From: a virus
DNA length: 64,000 nucleotides
Strand: one strand, 5' to 3'
IMG/VR virus record: IMGVR_UViG_3300044845_000594
Location: 56,303-120,302 of that record
Shown in pieces: positions 45,782 to 54,289 of the stretch (its first letter is position 1; each line of letters begins with the position of its first letter). The notes under the pieces were generated by a model. That model saw nothing but the letters and a program-made list of their open reading frames with translations, did no database searches and was not told the origin of the DNA. A program made the position numbers and the translations under genes.

Positions 45782-46896
45782 AAGTAACCTTAGAATATGT
45801 ATGGTTAGATGGATATACTCCAGAACCAAACCTTAGAAGTAAAGTAAAAGTTGAAGAAATTAATACAAATGTGAATGAGTTCAAATTTCCAGAATGGAGT
45901 TTCGATGGGTCATCAACAAATCAAGCAAACACAGAAAATTCAGATAAAATATTAAAACCTATAAGATATTATACTCAAAAATCTTTTCCTTTAGAAAATA
46001 GCAGGGTATATGTTTTATGTGAAGTATTAAATTCAGACGGCACACCCGACGAATCAAACATTAGGTCAAAAGTTGAAAACCAAGAAGATTTGTGGTTTGG
46101 TTTTGAACAAGAATATTTTATTAAAAATTCAAAAACAAATAATATCTTAGGCCACGAAACCCCACATTTAGAACCCCAAGGAAAATATTATTGTGGAGTT
46201 GGACATAATGTTGTTGGAAGGGGTTTTGCTGAGGAACACATGGCGTTATGTTTAATGTATGGTATGGAAATAACAGGTATTAATGCTGAAGTCGCATTAG
46301 GACAATGGGAATACCAAGTTTTTTCTAAAGGAAGTTTGAAGGCTGCCGATGATTTATGGATGACAAGATATTTTTTACATAGACTTTCAGAAAAGTACAA
46401 CTATGAAATAATTTTACACCCAAAACCAATTAAAGGTGATTGGAATGGTTCAGGGATGCATACCAATTTTTCAAATGAAAGAATGAGAACACTTGGTGGT
46501 TATGAATATTTTCAAGCAATTTTCAATACATTTGGTTCAAGACATCATGACCATATTAAAAATTACGGTTCCGAAAATAATTTGAGACTTACAGGAAAAC
46601 ACGAAACACAATCAATTGAAAAATATAGTTATGGTATTGGTGATAGAGGGGCATCAATTAGAATCCCAAAATCAACCGCCGAAAATTGGAAAGGGTATAT
46701 TGAAGATAGAAGACCGGCATCTAACGCTGATTCATATAAAGTTGTTTTAGAAATTATAAAATCACTTAAAAGTACAGAAACATTAATGGAGATTACCATG
46801 AAAATGAATACCAAAATAAACGTAGATGAACTGAGCGGTAAATACGGAACAGTTACAAATGAAGAGTTGTTAAAAGAATACAGAGAAGAGGAATAA
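45778..46896 (+). CDS. glnA: Glutamine synthetase, type II
   Basis: 372 residues, the usual length of GSII rather than the ~470 of bacterial GSI. Motifs: FPEWSFDGSSTNQA (latch/N-domain, ~37), FGFEQEYF (metal-binding Glu, ~104), INAEVALGQWEYQV (~168), KGDWNGSGMHTNFS (ammonium/Glu pocket, ~222), YGIGDRGASIRIPKST (ATP/phosphate, ~283) and EDRRPASNADSYKV (~305). All key residues look intact, so it should make glutamine from glutamate, ammonia and ATP. It is coupled to small neighbours. A GS gene in a phage is unusual; it may boost nucleotide and amino-acid supply during infection. Confidence 0.93.
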   Translation: MKVTLEYVWLDGYTPEPNLRSKVKVEEINTNVNEFKFPEWSFDGSSTNQANTENSDKILKPIRYYTQKSFPLENSRVYVLCEVLNSDGTPDESNIRSKVENQEDLWFGFEQEYFIKNSKTNNILGHETPHLEPQGKYYCGVGHNVVGRGFAEEHMALCLMYGMEITGINAEVALGQWEYQVFSKGSLKAADDLWMTRYFLHRLSEKYNYEIILHPKPIKGDWNGSGMHTNFSNERMRTLGGYEYFQAIFNTFGSRHHDHIKNYGSENNLRLTGKHETQSIEKYSYGIGDRGASIRIPKSTAENWKGYIEDRRPASNADSYKVVLEIIKSLKSTETLMEITMKMNTKINVDELSGKYGTVTNEELLKEYREEE

Positions 46897-47246
46897 TGGT
46901 TAATGGATGGGCGTTATTAGTGGAGATAGTTTTTGGTTTTTTAGCCCAAATTGGAACATTCTTCCAACTTCAAGGACCTTTTAAATATGAATGGATAAAA
47001 AATAATTATTGGTTAACAGTAATGATGGGTATACCAATATCTATGTTATTTATTTATTCTGTAAAAAATATGATAATAGCGTTTAATGGTCAAATGTGGC
47101 CTTCAAGGTTGATTGGGTTTAGTGTTGGAGCAGTTGTTTTTACATGGTTAAGTTGGTTAATTTTTAAAGAACCACTAACACTTAAAACCATAGTTTGTTT
47201 AATTTTAGCAATAGGAATTTTAATAATACAATTATTTTGGAAATAG
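46896..47246 (+). CDS. Four-helix membrane protein, small transporter-like
   Basis: 116 residues with four hydrophobic segments (~5-25, 38-58, 68-88, 93-114). The last pair (SVGAVVFTWLSWLIFKEPLT, then LKTIVCLILAIGILIIQLFW) resembles the EamA/SMR fold. The start shares a base with the glutamine-synthetase stop. It might move a small metabolite linked to nitrogen supply; that link is context only. Confidence 0.55.
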   Translation: MVNGWALLVEIVFGFLAQIGTFFQLQGPFKYEWIKNNYWLTVMMGIPISMLFIYSVKNMIIAFNGQMWPSRLIGFSVGAVVFTWLSWLIFKEPLTLKTIVCLILAIGILIIQLFWK

Positions 47247-47247
47247 A

Positions 47248-47481
47248 ATGGAAAATAAAGAACAGGTAAACCATCCAGAACATTATGGAGGTTCAGAAAA
47301 CACATACGAAGCAATCAAAGTTATTGATGCTTGGGATTTGGGATTTAGTTTAGGAAATACAGTAAAATATATATCACGTGCAGGAAAAAAAAGAAAAGAT
47401 AAAGAACTTGAAGACCTCAGAAAGGCTCTTTGGTACCTCCAACACCACATCGAAACGCTTGAAAAAGAAAACAGGTTTTGA
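47248..47481 (+). CDS. DUF3310 small protein
   Basis: 77 residues. NHPEHYGGSENTYEAIKVID, NTVKYISRAGKK and DLRKALWYLQHHIE match the DUF3310 phage family ('nucleotide kinase-like', function not settled). Complete length for the family. Confidence 0.82.
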   Translation: MENKEQVNHPEHYGGSENTYEAIKVIDAWDLGFSLGNTVKYISRAGKKRKDKELEDLRKALWYLQHHIETLEKENRF

Positions 47482-47773
47482 TAAAGAAATAAATGTTTGG
47501 GACGCTCTTACAACACCAAACGAATTATTAAGAGAAACCCTTATAAATTTTATGTGGGGATTTTTAGGTAATTCAATAGTAGTTTTTGCGGCAAAAGAAC
47601 TGGACTTTATGGTTTTAATTAACTATATTGTTTATTACGTATTGATTTCTTACATTGTTAATAGAAAAAAATATGAAACCATGTTAGGTAAATTTGTTGT
47701 CCTACCTGGTTCGGCGGCGGCAGGGGCATTTACAGGATATAAATTAGCACAAATAATAGCAGAATTGGTATGA
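47459..47773 (+). CDS. Small membrane protein (~104 aa)
   Basis: The open frame extends back to a GTG at 47378 inside the DUF3310 gene. A TTG at 47459 gives less overlap and is preferred, but the start is uncertain. Hydrophobic segments LINFMWGFLGNSIVVFAA, FMVLINYIVYYVLISYIV and a Gly/Ala-rich one (LPGSAAAGAFTGYKLAQII). Function unknown. Confidence 0.45.
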   Translation: MKKKTGFDKEINVWDALTTPNELLRETLINFMWGFLGNSIVVFAAKELDFMVLINYIVYYVLISYIVNRKKYETMLGKFVVLPGSAAAGAFTGYKLAQIIAELV

Positions 47774-47888
47774 AAATTAAAAAAAAACATAGAAAGAAGA
47801 TATAGAATTATTGCGGGATGTATAATTTTATTTTGGTTAATGATGACAAGGGTTTTAGTTAGTGAAGTAATAAAAATGATATTTTAAA
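47774..47888. other. Short gap, no convincing gene
   Basis: 115 bases. One frame could encode a short hydrophobic stretch (GCIILFWLMMTRVLVSEVI), but it lacks a good start codon upstream. No promoter or RNA fold seen. Confidence 0.4.
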
Positions 47889-48740
47889 ATGATAGAAACA
47901 GGAAGAATAATTAATGGAGATTGTATTGAGGTAATGAAGACATTACCAGAAGGGTGTATTGATTTGGTTGTTACAAGTCCACCATATGGTGTGGGAATTG
48001 ATTATGACGTACATGAAGATGATGTTGAGTTCACAGAGTATGTTGAATTTGCTAAGTCTTGGTTGTCTGAAACATATAGATTATTAAAAGACGATGGACG
48101 TATCGCTTTGAACATTCCCTATGAAATCAACAGACAAAAAAAAGGTGGACGTATTTTCTTTGTTTCTGAAATGTGGCAAATCATGAAAGAAATTGGATTT
48201 GGTTTTTTTGGTATTGTCGACCTTGAAGAACAATCACCACATAGAAGTAAAACTACAGCTTGGGGTTCTTGGATGAGCCCATCATCACCTTATATCTACA
48301 ACCCAAAAGAGTGTGTTATTTTAGCATATAAAAAACATCATATTAAAAAAGTTAAAGGAGAACCGCAATGGATAGGAACACCAACTGAGGTTGAAAATAA
48401 AGATGGTATAGTAAGAACTAAAAATGTATATGAAGAACAGGATAAGAAAGAGTTTATGGAACTTGTGTTTGGTCAGTGGAATTACTTTGCAGATACTAAA
48501 TCACTCACCAAGGCAACGTTCTCGATGGACATTCCAACCAAAGCGATTAAAATACTATCCTACAAGAACGATATAGTTATGGACCCATTCGCTGGTAGTG
48601 GTACTAGTTTAGTGGCCGCACAAATACTTGACCGAAGGTGGTTGGGAATAGAACTAAGTGAAAATTATACAAATATCGCAAGAACAAGAGTTGAATACTT
48701 CAAAACATTAGAAACTCTACAAGAAACCCCACCATTATAG
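47889..48740 (+). CDS. DNA methyltransferase, beta-class with TSPPY
   Basis: 283 residues. Motif IV is DLVVTSPPYGVGIDYD (~residue 28), the motif I region is DIVMDPFAGSGTSLVAAQIL (~239), then WLGIELSENYTNIA. TSPPY is typical of N4-cytosine and some N6-adenine enzymes of type II systems. No nuclease neighbour, so it acts as an orphan methyltransferase. Its stop lies inside the following terminator. Confidence 0.85.
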   Translation: MIETGRIINGDCIEVMKTLPEGCIDLVVTSPPYGVGIDYDVHEDDVEFTEYVEFAKSWLSETYRLLKDDGRIALNIPYEINRQKKGGRIFFVSEMWQIMKEIGFGFFGIVDLEEQSPHRSKTTAWGSWMSPSSPYIYNPKECVILAYKKHHIKKVKGEPQWIGTPTEVENKDGIVRTKNVYEEQDKKEFMELVFGQWNYFADTKSLTKATFSMDIPTKAIKILSYKNDIVMDPFAGSGTSLVAAQILDRRWLGIELSENYTNIARTRVEYFKTLETLQETPPL

Positions 48741-48751
48741 TGGGGATTTTT
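48727..48751 (+). terminator. Rho-independent terminator overlapping stop codon
   Basis: CCCCAC and GTGGGG form a 6-bp stem with a 7-nt loop, then a T-rich run. The methyltransferase stop codon is in the loop/stem. Confidence 0.8.
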
Positions 48752-48773
48752 GTTTTATAGTATATTTATTGTT

Positions 48774-49775
48774 ATGAATACAATCCTCAACGAACAAATT
48801 TTAAGAATTAAACAAGTCATGGGAATTTGTGAAACTAAAGAAGAGGATAAAAAAATTATAGATAATTGGTTTGAATATGTTAAAAATACATCACATGAGG
48901 ATGCTGTAAATCAAATGAATAATGGGGGAAAATATTTAGAACTAAGACAAGAATCTATTGATGCTGGGGAAAGAATTTTTGTTTATGAAAAAATAGAAGA
49001 AGCCAAGTCCATTGATGAATTAATAAATTTATTTAGAAGAGACTTCAAGTTTATAGATTATGTACGTAAACATTTTTGGGGAACTGGAAATCAACGGTAC
49101 TTGGAAATGAAACAAGCGTTATGTCTTCTTAATGGGGGGTCTGAAAATCAATGTTATGATTTAGATTTGCGTTCTGATATACTACTCTATGATAAACCCA
49201 TAAATTGGGACAAAGTAAATAAAATTGTTGACGAAATACCAGGACTAAAAGAAAGGGTTTATAGATTAAAAAGAATAGCTAGTGCGAATAAAATAACCTC
49301 AAATTTTGAAACTAATCAACCAAACATCAAAAAAAACAAACCAACGAGCGGTCCTGACCAATACATATCAAAATTAAACTACAGTGATGTTGGATTTAAT
49401 ACTGCAGAACCCAGTGAAAGTATGAAAAAATACGCCGAAGCATTATCAAAAGAAAACCCAAATGAAATTGAATCGTTGGTAAATAATTTAGTTGACAGGT
49501 TCAAAAATTTGATGACAACCAAAGTAAATAAAGAAATAAGCGCTGCGGGTATGAGTAAAAGTTGGGCATATTGGGATATTGGTAAACAACTTTATTTTTA
49601 TAATAATCCTGAAGAAAGTAATTACAGACTTGGAAATCCTCTAACTGACAAATGGATACAACAAAGTATTATTAACAGAATGATTGGTTGGGAAGTTACA
49701 AATGGAGGAAAAAAACAAAATGGCGATAAATATTCTTCTGAAGAATTAACAAATATTGGAGAAACTTATTTATGA
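48774..49775 (+). CDS. Leader-bearing protein (333 aa)
   Basis: ATG at 48774 is chosen because TATTTAT ends 4 nt upstream; an earlier in-frame start would lie next to the terminator. N-terminal NTILNEQILRIKQVMGICE has an L-N-E site and matches the C-terminal phrase of the 31646 protein. The body is helical with a Trp/Lys-rich part. Its end overlaps the DHH gene by ATGA. Likely a virion internal protein. Confidence 0.6.
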   Translation: MNTILNEQILRIKQVMGICETKEEDKKIIDNWFEYVKNTSHEDAVNQMNNGGKYLELRQESIDAGERIFVYEKIEEAKSIDELINLFRRDFKFIDYVRKHFWGTGNQRYLEMKQALCLLNGGSENQCYDLDLRSDILLYDKPINWDKVNKIVDEIPGLKERVYRLKRIASANKITSNFETNQPNIKKNKPTSGPDQYISKLNYSDVGFNTAEPSESMKKYAEALSKENPNEIESLVNNLVDRFKNLMTTKVNKEISAAGMSKSWAYWDIGKQLYFYNNPEESNYRLGNPLTDKWIQQSIINRMIGWEVTNGGKKQNGDKYSSEELTNIGETYL

Positions 49776-51283
49776 AAATTATTATAACTGAAAGTCAATT
49801 TAGAATGATGATTAAAGAATCAGGTATTAGAGATATTAATGATATTGCAAAAAGATACCCAAAGGCTAAAATTTATTTTCATCAAGATTTAGATGGTGTT
49901 ACAACGGCAATAGCCATGAAAAACTATTTGGAACAAAATGGTATTGATGTTGTTGATTGTGAAGTAATACAGTACGGGTCAAAAGAATTTGCAATAAAAA
50001 AACCTGAAGGTGAAGGGAACATTATGCCGGTCTTAGTTGATTTTGCACACGGTAAACCAATGTTTGTTATTCATACAGACCATCACGATAGTCAATCCGG
50101 TGTCGAAGACGATACTGCGACAAGTTTTAAACACGCAAGGTCCAATGTTGAAACAATTTCTCAAACAATTTCACCAAAAGATTTATTTAAAGACGAAGAT
50201 TTATATCTAATATCGACAGTCGATTCGGCAAACTTTGCTGTAAATCAAATAACTCCAGAAATGGTAATGAATTTTGTTTTTAAGTATGACAAATATGAAA
50301 GTGTTAAAAGAAATAAAATGATGATGGGGCTTGTCGTTAATAAACTTCTTTTATCGTATAAAAATGATAAGGTTAATGGTAGAAATTTTCTTGAATATTT
50401 AGTAATGAACTGCGAACCATCACTTGAAAATTTATATAATACAATAACAAAAATTGCAAAAGAACAAGGATATGCCACGGTTGAAACTATGACACAAAAT
50501 CAAGAAAAATTCATAGAAGCAAGAAAGAAAGAAGGGGCAATAGAAAAAACAGGAAATGTTATATCACAATATGGGTTAGGTAGTATGAGAAAAGGTTCTT
50601 ATGATAGATACGTTCCATTTAGAATACACCCTGACGCAGACTTTCTAGTTACAGGTCTTGGAGGGCAAGTCGGAATGGTTCAAGCATCTTGTAATCCATT
50701 TAAAGAAGAAAGAGCACTTAAAGGTATAAACTTAGGTGAAATCAAAGATGAAGTTTTAAATATCTTCAAACCTGAATTAGAAAAAGAAATATTAAGTTTT
50801 AGAATTATTAAAAGAATCTCAGAAAGAGAGGCAACTCCCGAGTCAGTTGGATTCACAACAAAAGATATGATGGCATTATATGGTAAAATGCCTTCATTTG
50901 ATTCTGAAAAACTAACTATTAATGGTTATGACTTTCTGAAAGCAAATTCAGGAGGACATAAATGTATTACCAACATATCAGGAATAAACTTCCTATATAG
51001 TGGATATGATAAACCATACACTAAAGATTTACCTGAAGAAACATTACCGATTGCAAATTACGAAGGAGATAATAATTTTGTTAAAGACATTAAACAAAAA
51101 CTTTTAAGATTTAGAAAGTTGTCAGAAAAACAAATTGAAGCGGCTCTTAATCAAATAAGAAGAGAAGGTATAAATTTTGAAGATGAAACAGAAAGTACTC
51201 CAAAAAGAACTTATTCGGATTTAGTAAAAGATATGAAAAATACTTTTGTGGATATTTTAAATAAAAAAATTGAAAATAGTTAA
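49772..51283 (+). CDS. DHH-family phosphoesterase-like protein with leader
   Basis: 503 residues. N-terminal KIIITESQFRMMIKESG (I-T-E site) precedes a DHH domain: KIYFHQDLDGVTTAIAMKNY (~residues 32-51), MPVLVDFAHG (~88) and FVIHTDHHDSQSG (the DHH motif, ~105). The C-terminal part contains NSGGHKC-type Gly-rich sequence (~residue 390), which fits DHHA1. DHH enzymes cut short RNA/DNA or cyclic dinucleotides. A leader on such an enzyme suggests it travels in the virion. If it degrades cyclic nucleotides it could counter CBASS-type defence; that is inference. Confidence 0.7.
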   Translation: MKIIITESQFRMMIKESGIRDINDIAKRYPKAKIYFHQDLDGVTTAIAMKNYLEQNGIDVVDCEVIQYGSKEFAIKKPEGEGNIMPVLVDFAHGKPMFVIHTDHHDSQSGVEDDTATSFKHARSNVETISQTISPKDLFKDEDLYLISTVDSANFAVNQITPEMVMNFVFKYDKYESVKRNKMMMGLVVNKLLLSYKNDKVNGRNFLEYLVMNCEPSLENLYNTITKIAKEQGYATVETMTQNQEKFIEARKKEGAIEKTGNVISQYGLGSMRKGSYDRYVPFRIHPDADFLVTGLGGQVGMVQASCNPFKEERALKGINLGEIKDEVLNIFKPELEKEILSFRIIKRISEREATPESVGFTTKDMMALYGKMPSFDSEKLTINGYDFLKANSGGHKCITNISGINFLYSGYDKPYTKDLPEETLPIANYEGDNNFVKDIKQKLLRFRKLSEKQIEAALNQIRREGINFEDETESTPKRTYSDLVKDMKNTFVDILNKKIENS

Positions 51284-51636
51284 AACATTGAGGTTTTAAT
51301 TTTGTCACCCTCTTTAATGTTTAATTCTTTACAAGTACCACCATTAAGTTCCAAAACAGTATTTCCAAATCCTTCAAACATTTCACAATCTTCCTCATTA
51401 CCACAAGGAAGACAATTATGATTTATTTTGGTAATCACATTACCGTCAATCATTATTATATCTAAAGGAATAATACAATTGTACATCCAAAAAGTTTGGG
51501 TTTTTTTCTCTGGCATCATAAATAACATACCATCAAAATTATTATCAAACTTTTTACCCATCATACCTTTCTGAATTGAATCAGTATTAGCAACGACTTT
51601 ACAATTAAAAATGTTATCTTTGACTAAAATTTTCAC
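51280..51636 (-). CDS. DUF192 family protein
   Basis: 118 residues from GTG at 51636. This start is chosen because the minus-strand TATTTAT ends 5 nt upstream; a TTG at 51654 would include the motif. MMGKKFDNNFDGMLFMMPEK, FWMYNCIIPLDIIMID and a C-terminal VLELNGGTCKELNIKEGD are the DUF192 signature. The family is usually exported or periplasmic and of unknown function; here there is no signal peptide. It converges with the DHH gene. Confidence 0.8.
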   Translation of the reverse strand: MKILVKDNIFNCKVVANTDSIQKGMMGKKFDNNFDGMLFMMPEKKTQTFWMYNCIIPLDIIMIDGNVITKINHNCLPCGNEEDCEMFEGFGNTVLELNGGTCKELNIKEGDKIKTSMF

Positions 51637-51692
51637 ATAATATAAATATTTCAAAAAAATTTAAAAGCAATAAAACTTTTGATAAGCAAAGA

Positions 51693-51738
51693 TATATTTA
51701 TATTTATCACAAAAAAATCAAAAAATTTTTATTGTAAT
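51693..51738 (+). repeat. 46-bp direct repeat, copy 1
   Basis: Identical to 52244-52289. It contains two overlapping TATTTAT motifs and an A-tract. Lies upstream of the acetyltransferase gene. Confidence 0.9.
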
Positions 51739-51755
51739 ACGAACAAATATCAAGA

Positions 51756-52226
51756 ATGAAATCTATGATAAATATTTTTGAAAGTGGCCATATTCCAACT
51801 AATATTTTATTTGAGGGAGAAACTAAAAATACTTTTGGTAAAAAAATAAAAATTATGGGTTTAGATGAAAATTTAATTGGTTATGTGAATGTAGTATCTT
51901 TTGATAATGGGTGGGAATTAGATTATGACATACCTAGATTATATGAAGAAAAAAGTTGGTGCAAAAAAAATTGTGATAAAAACTTTTTTAATAGGGACAA
52001 TAGCACACACATTTACGATGTATATGTAAATGAAAATTTTAGAGGAAATGGTTTTGGAAAACAAATTATGAATTTGGCTCACGATGTATCTAAACAGGAA
52101 GGATTTAAGTATTGTACTTTAATTACTCATCGAGAAAACAATACCGCACAAAACTTATATAAAAATTTAGGATACGATTTACACTATTCAGATGACGTAA
52201 AAGATTTTTATTTTCTTGAATTGTAA
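51756..52226 (+). CDS. GNAT acetyltransferase with leader-like N-terminus
   Basis: 156 residues. The GNAT core is VYVNENFRGNGFGKQIMNLA (acetyl-CoA P-loop R-G-N-G-F-G, ~95), YCTLITHREN and NTAQNLYKNLGYDL (~130). N-terminal MINIFESG and ILFEGETKN hold I-F-E and L-F-E sites like other putative capsid-targeted proteins. Preceded by a 46-bp repeat. Substrate unknown; acetylation of a host protein after injection is one possibility. Confidence 0.72.
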   Translation: MKSMINIFESGHIPTNILFEGETKNTFGKKIKIMGLDENLIGYVNVVSFDNGWELDYDIPRLYEEKSWCKKNCDKNFFNRDNSTHIYDVYVNENFRGNGFGKQIMNLAHDVSKQEGFKYCTLITHRENNTAQNLYKNLGYDLHYSDDVKDFYFLEL

Positions 52227-52243
52227 CTTTTTGTAAACTTAGC

Positions 52244-52289
52244 TATATTTATATTTATCACAAAAAAATCAAAAAATTTTTATTGTAAT
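52244..52289 (+). repeat. 46-bp direct repeat, copy 2
   Basis: Second copy of the 51693 element, upstream of a small gene at 52371. The two copies flank the acetyltransferase gene, so recombination between them would delete or swap that gene. Confidence 0.9.
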
Positions 52290-52370
52290 GTTTGACAAAT
52301 CAAAATAATAGTATTAGATTTGTAAAACAATTGGGAAACGACCCATTGTATAATTTGAAAAATTGAAAGT

Positions 52371-52514
52371 ATGAGTGAAGATTTAATCAACATTTCAGAG
52401 ATTTTTTATTATTTTGACGATAAAGGAAGAAAACTTTATACTTCAAATGAAGTCTTTGCAAGTGTGAGAGCAAACTACTACGGAACTGAAGATGTTTTTG
52501 TAGAAAAAGTTTAA
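52371..52514 (+). CDS. Small protein (47 aa)
   Basis: ATG at 52371, starting SEDLINISEIFYYFDDKGRK and ending EDVFVEKV. Acidic and aromatic. Downstream of the second 46-bp repeat and just before the large non-coding RNA promoter. No function assigned. Confidence 0.5.
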   Translation: MSEDLINISEIFYYFDDKGRKLYTSNEVFASVRANYYGTEDVFVEKV

Positions 52515-52520
52515 AAAAAA

Positions 52521-52552
52521 TTTGACAGTCTCAAATTAAATACATAACTTTG
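52521..52552 (+). promoter_or_regulatory. Host-type promoter for giant RNA
   Basis: TTTG(ACA), 20-nt spacer, TAACTTTG: full Bacteroidota consensus. No gene follows for over 1 kb. Confidence 0.8.
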
Positions 52553-52556
52553 TAAA

Positions 52557-53571
52557 AGATTTGAAACTTATAGGTGATGAAAGATACTCAGTATTCAAAT
52601 CACAAACGTTCTTTGAAATTTAATACGAACAAATTGTTCAAACAAAATTTAAAAAAAAAGATTAACCCCCTTTTCTTTAAAATTTGTAAAACGAAGAGTT
52701 CAATGGGCCGTGTATGGTCCATTAAAATAAACCACGAAAGTGGGATAAAGTGAACCATTTGTGTTATATGGTTTGCGTCTTGATTGTCTTAGGATAATCG
52801 AGGTCGAGTACACAAGCGGGATACCGTTTAACCTTTAGTACCGAGGGCAACGCTGTAGGGAAAGTGGTTAGATGATTGGGCGATGTGGGTCGTCTAATTG
52901 AGGTGGGAACACCAATAGGAATAACTCGTAGGAATTTTGCAAAACAAAGTGTTCCAACACTTTTATTGCGAGTTCCATTATTAGAGGATACTTAAAACCG
53001 AAAGGTATGTTGATGTACAGGTGGTGCTGTTATTGACCTTGACCGACTCCCACCAAGGAGTTAGTTTCGAAGTAGTCTTGAAATATGGAAATGGGGACAT
53101 TTCAGAGAGTAGTTGTGTATTCTATTGTTCAAAAGATAATAGAGCCCGTGACGGACCACTACTTTCACAATCCACGACACAAAACTTAATTATTATTAAC
53201 TATTAATTTTAAATAAGGAAAAGTGTCCGTCAGGTCTAATCGAAAGGTGACTACATAGTCGTGAGTTGTTCACGGCACATAAAGCTCCCAAGGCTGAGTG
53301 TATTTTTACAAAAGACCTCTATTCCCGCAAGGAAGAGTTGGGGAGGCATCCTCGAAGAGAGTTGAGTAATAAGAGAGTAGTTTAGACCTCAAGGAGTGAT
53401 TCACCTAAATAATCGTCACTGAGAAATACCATTCAAAAGATGGTGGATAAGAGTAGAAACAATAATGACTCTAAAGGTTCTCACAATAAACGTGTAATCT
53501 CAGCGTTTTTTTTTAATGGAGCCACCGGTAAAAAAATTGATGGATAGTAAAATATTATTATCCATTTTTTT
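52557..53571 (+). ncRNA. Candidate giant structured RNA (~1 kb)
   Basis: About 1,015 nt with a consensus promoter at its start, a terminator at its end and no credible ORF. The sequence is less AT-rich than the genes around it. Many short helices capped by GNRA-type loops are visible: CCAC-GAAA-GTGG (~52733), CC-GAAA-GG (~53000), TC-GAAA-GG (~53240) and CC-GCAA-GG (~53326), plus GACTCC/GGAGTT (~53043-53061) and ACCAT/ATGGT (~53429-53446). Size, isolation and tetraloop density recall the large ornate phage RNAs GOLLD and ROOL, but I see no motif that proves membership. tmRNA and RNase P RNA are less likely, as their hallmark sequences are absent. Confidence 0.65.
53540..53571 (+). terminator. 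Terminator of giant RNA
   Basis: ATGGATA and TATCCAT form a stem around a 12-nt AT loop, followed by seven T. The next promoter begins inside the T run. Confidence 0.8.
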
Positions 53572-53599
53572 GTGCAATTAATTTTTTTATATATCTTTG
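53569..53599 (+). promoter_or_regulatory. Host-type promoter, leaderless
   Basis: TTTG, 19-nt spacer, TATCTTTG, ending 4 nt before the ATG at 53604. Confidence 0.8.
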
Positions 53600-53603
53600 T
53601 GGT

Positions 53604-53987
53604 ATGGAAAAAAATCAATTAGTTAAAGACAATCAAATAGCGGTAATCAAAAAATTCTTAGGTAAAAACATTTTCAAATTAGTTAATTTATATAAATGGA
53701 GTGAGTATAACAACACTGTTGTCAAAATAACAAATATTAGAAAATATTCAGACGGGTATAACAAATATCGTACTCACGAAAAATACATTTATCAATTCGA
53801 TGTAATTGTTGATATGAAATGTGATTATTGGGCTTACTCAACTCAATATCAAAAAAATCACGCTAGAAATGCAAATAGATACATAAGACGATTAATCGAT
53901 GCAACAATTAAAGAAGAATTGAAATATTTTGCTATATCAGATATTGATGAAATAGTAGTTAAAAAAATTACTTGGGATTATTTGTAA
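53604..53987 (+). CDS. Hypothetical basic protein (127 aa)
   Basis: Starts EKNQLVKDNQIAVIKKFLGK, then beta-rich with many Lys/Tyr (TNIRKYSDGYNKYRTHEKYI) and a C-terminal helix with paired Arg (YIRRLIDATIKEELKYF). Leaderless host-type promoter suggests early expression. No family recognised; nucleic-acid binding is possible by charge. Confidence 0.55.
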   Translation: MEKNQLVKDNQIAVIKKFLGKNIFKLVNLYKWSEYNNTVVKITNIRKYSDGYNKYRTHEKYIYQFDVIVDMKCDYWAYSTQYQKNHARNANRYIRRLIDATIKEELKYFAISDIDEIVVKKITWDYL

Positions 53988-54004
53988 TATTGAAATATTA
54001 TTTT

Positions 54005-54012
54005 TATATTTG
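54005..54012 (+). promoter_or_regulatory. -7 box, 8 nt before start
   Basis: TATATTTG before the ATG at 54021; spacing is slightly longer than at other leaderless genes. Confidence 0.5.
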
Positions 54013-54020
54013 TAGAAGAT

Positions 54021-54287
54021 ATGGCAACAATAAAAAATATACTACTTGTTCACCCTAAGCACGGGGAAATATTAAATGAAACTTTTGTTGATGAGATTCA
54101 GTTTAAAATATTCTTAAACATGATTCACTCATCATTGACTCTTAAAGAAGACTTTTCAACTTTTAATGGGAAGGATTTCTTGATACATATTCCCTTTAAT
54201 ATGTTAAAAGAGTCATTAGTTTTGGGGACCAACAAGGACATAACCATGGCTGAAGTTCTTGTTGCAAAATCTAAATTGGAGGGGTAG
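54021..54287 (+). CDS. Hypothetical protein (88 aa)
   Basis: Starts ATIKNILLVHPKHGEILNET, alpha/beta, ending with TMAEVLVAKSKLEG. Function unknown. A structured 3' region with a terminator follows. Confidence 0.5.
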   Translation: MATIKNILLVHPKHGEILNETFVDEIQFKIFLNMIHSSLTLKEDFSTFNGKDFLIHIPFNMLKESLVLGTNKDITMAEVLVAKSKLEG

Positions 54288-54289
54288 TT

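Noticed and set aside
53021-53206. 61-aa ORF inside the large non-coding region
   Set aside because: Composition is unlike the other genes, it has no good start context, and it overlaps candidate RNA helices; the region reads as RNA.
52557-53571. tmRNA or RNase P RNA
   Set aside because: No tag ORF with tRNA-like ends and no P4-type conserved sequence was seen, and the region is too long for either.
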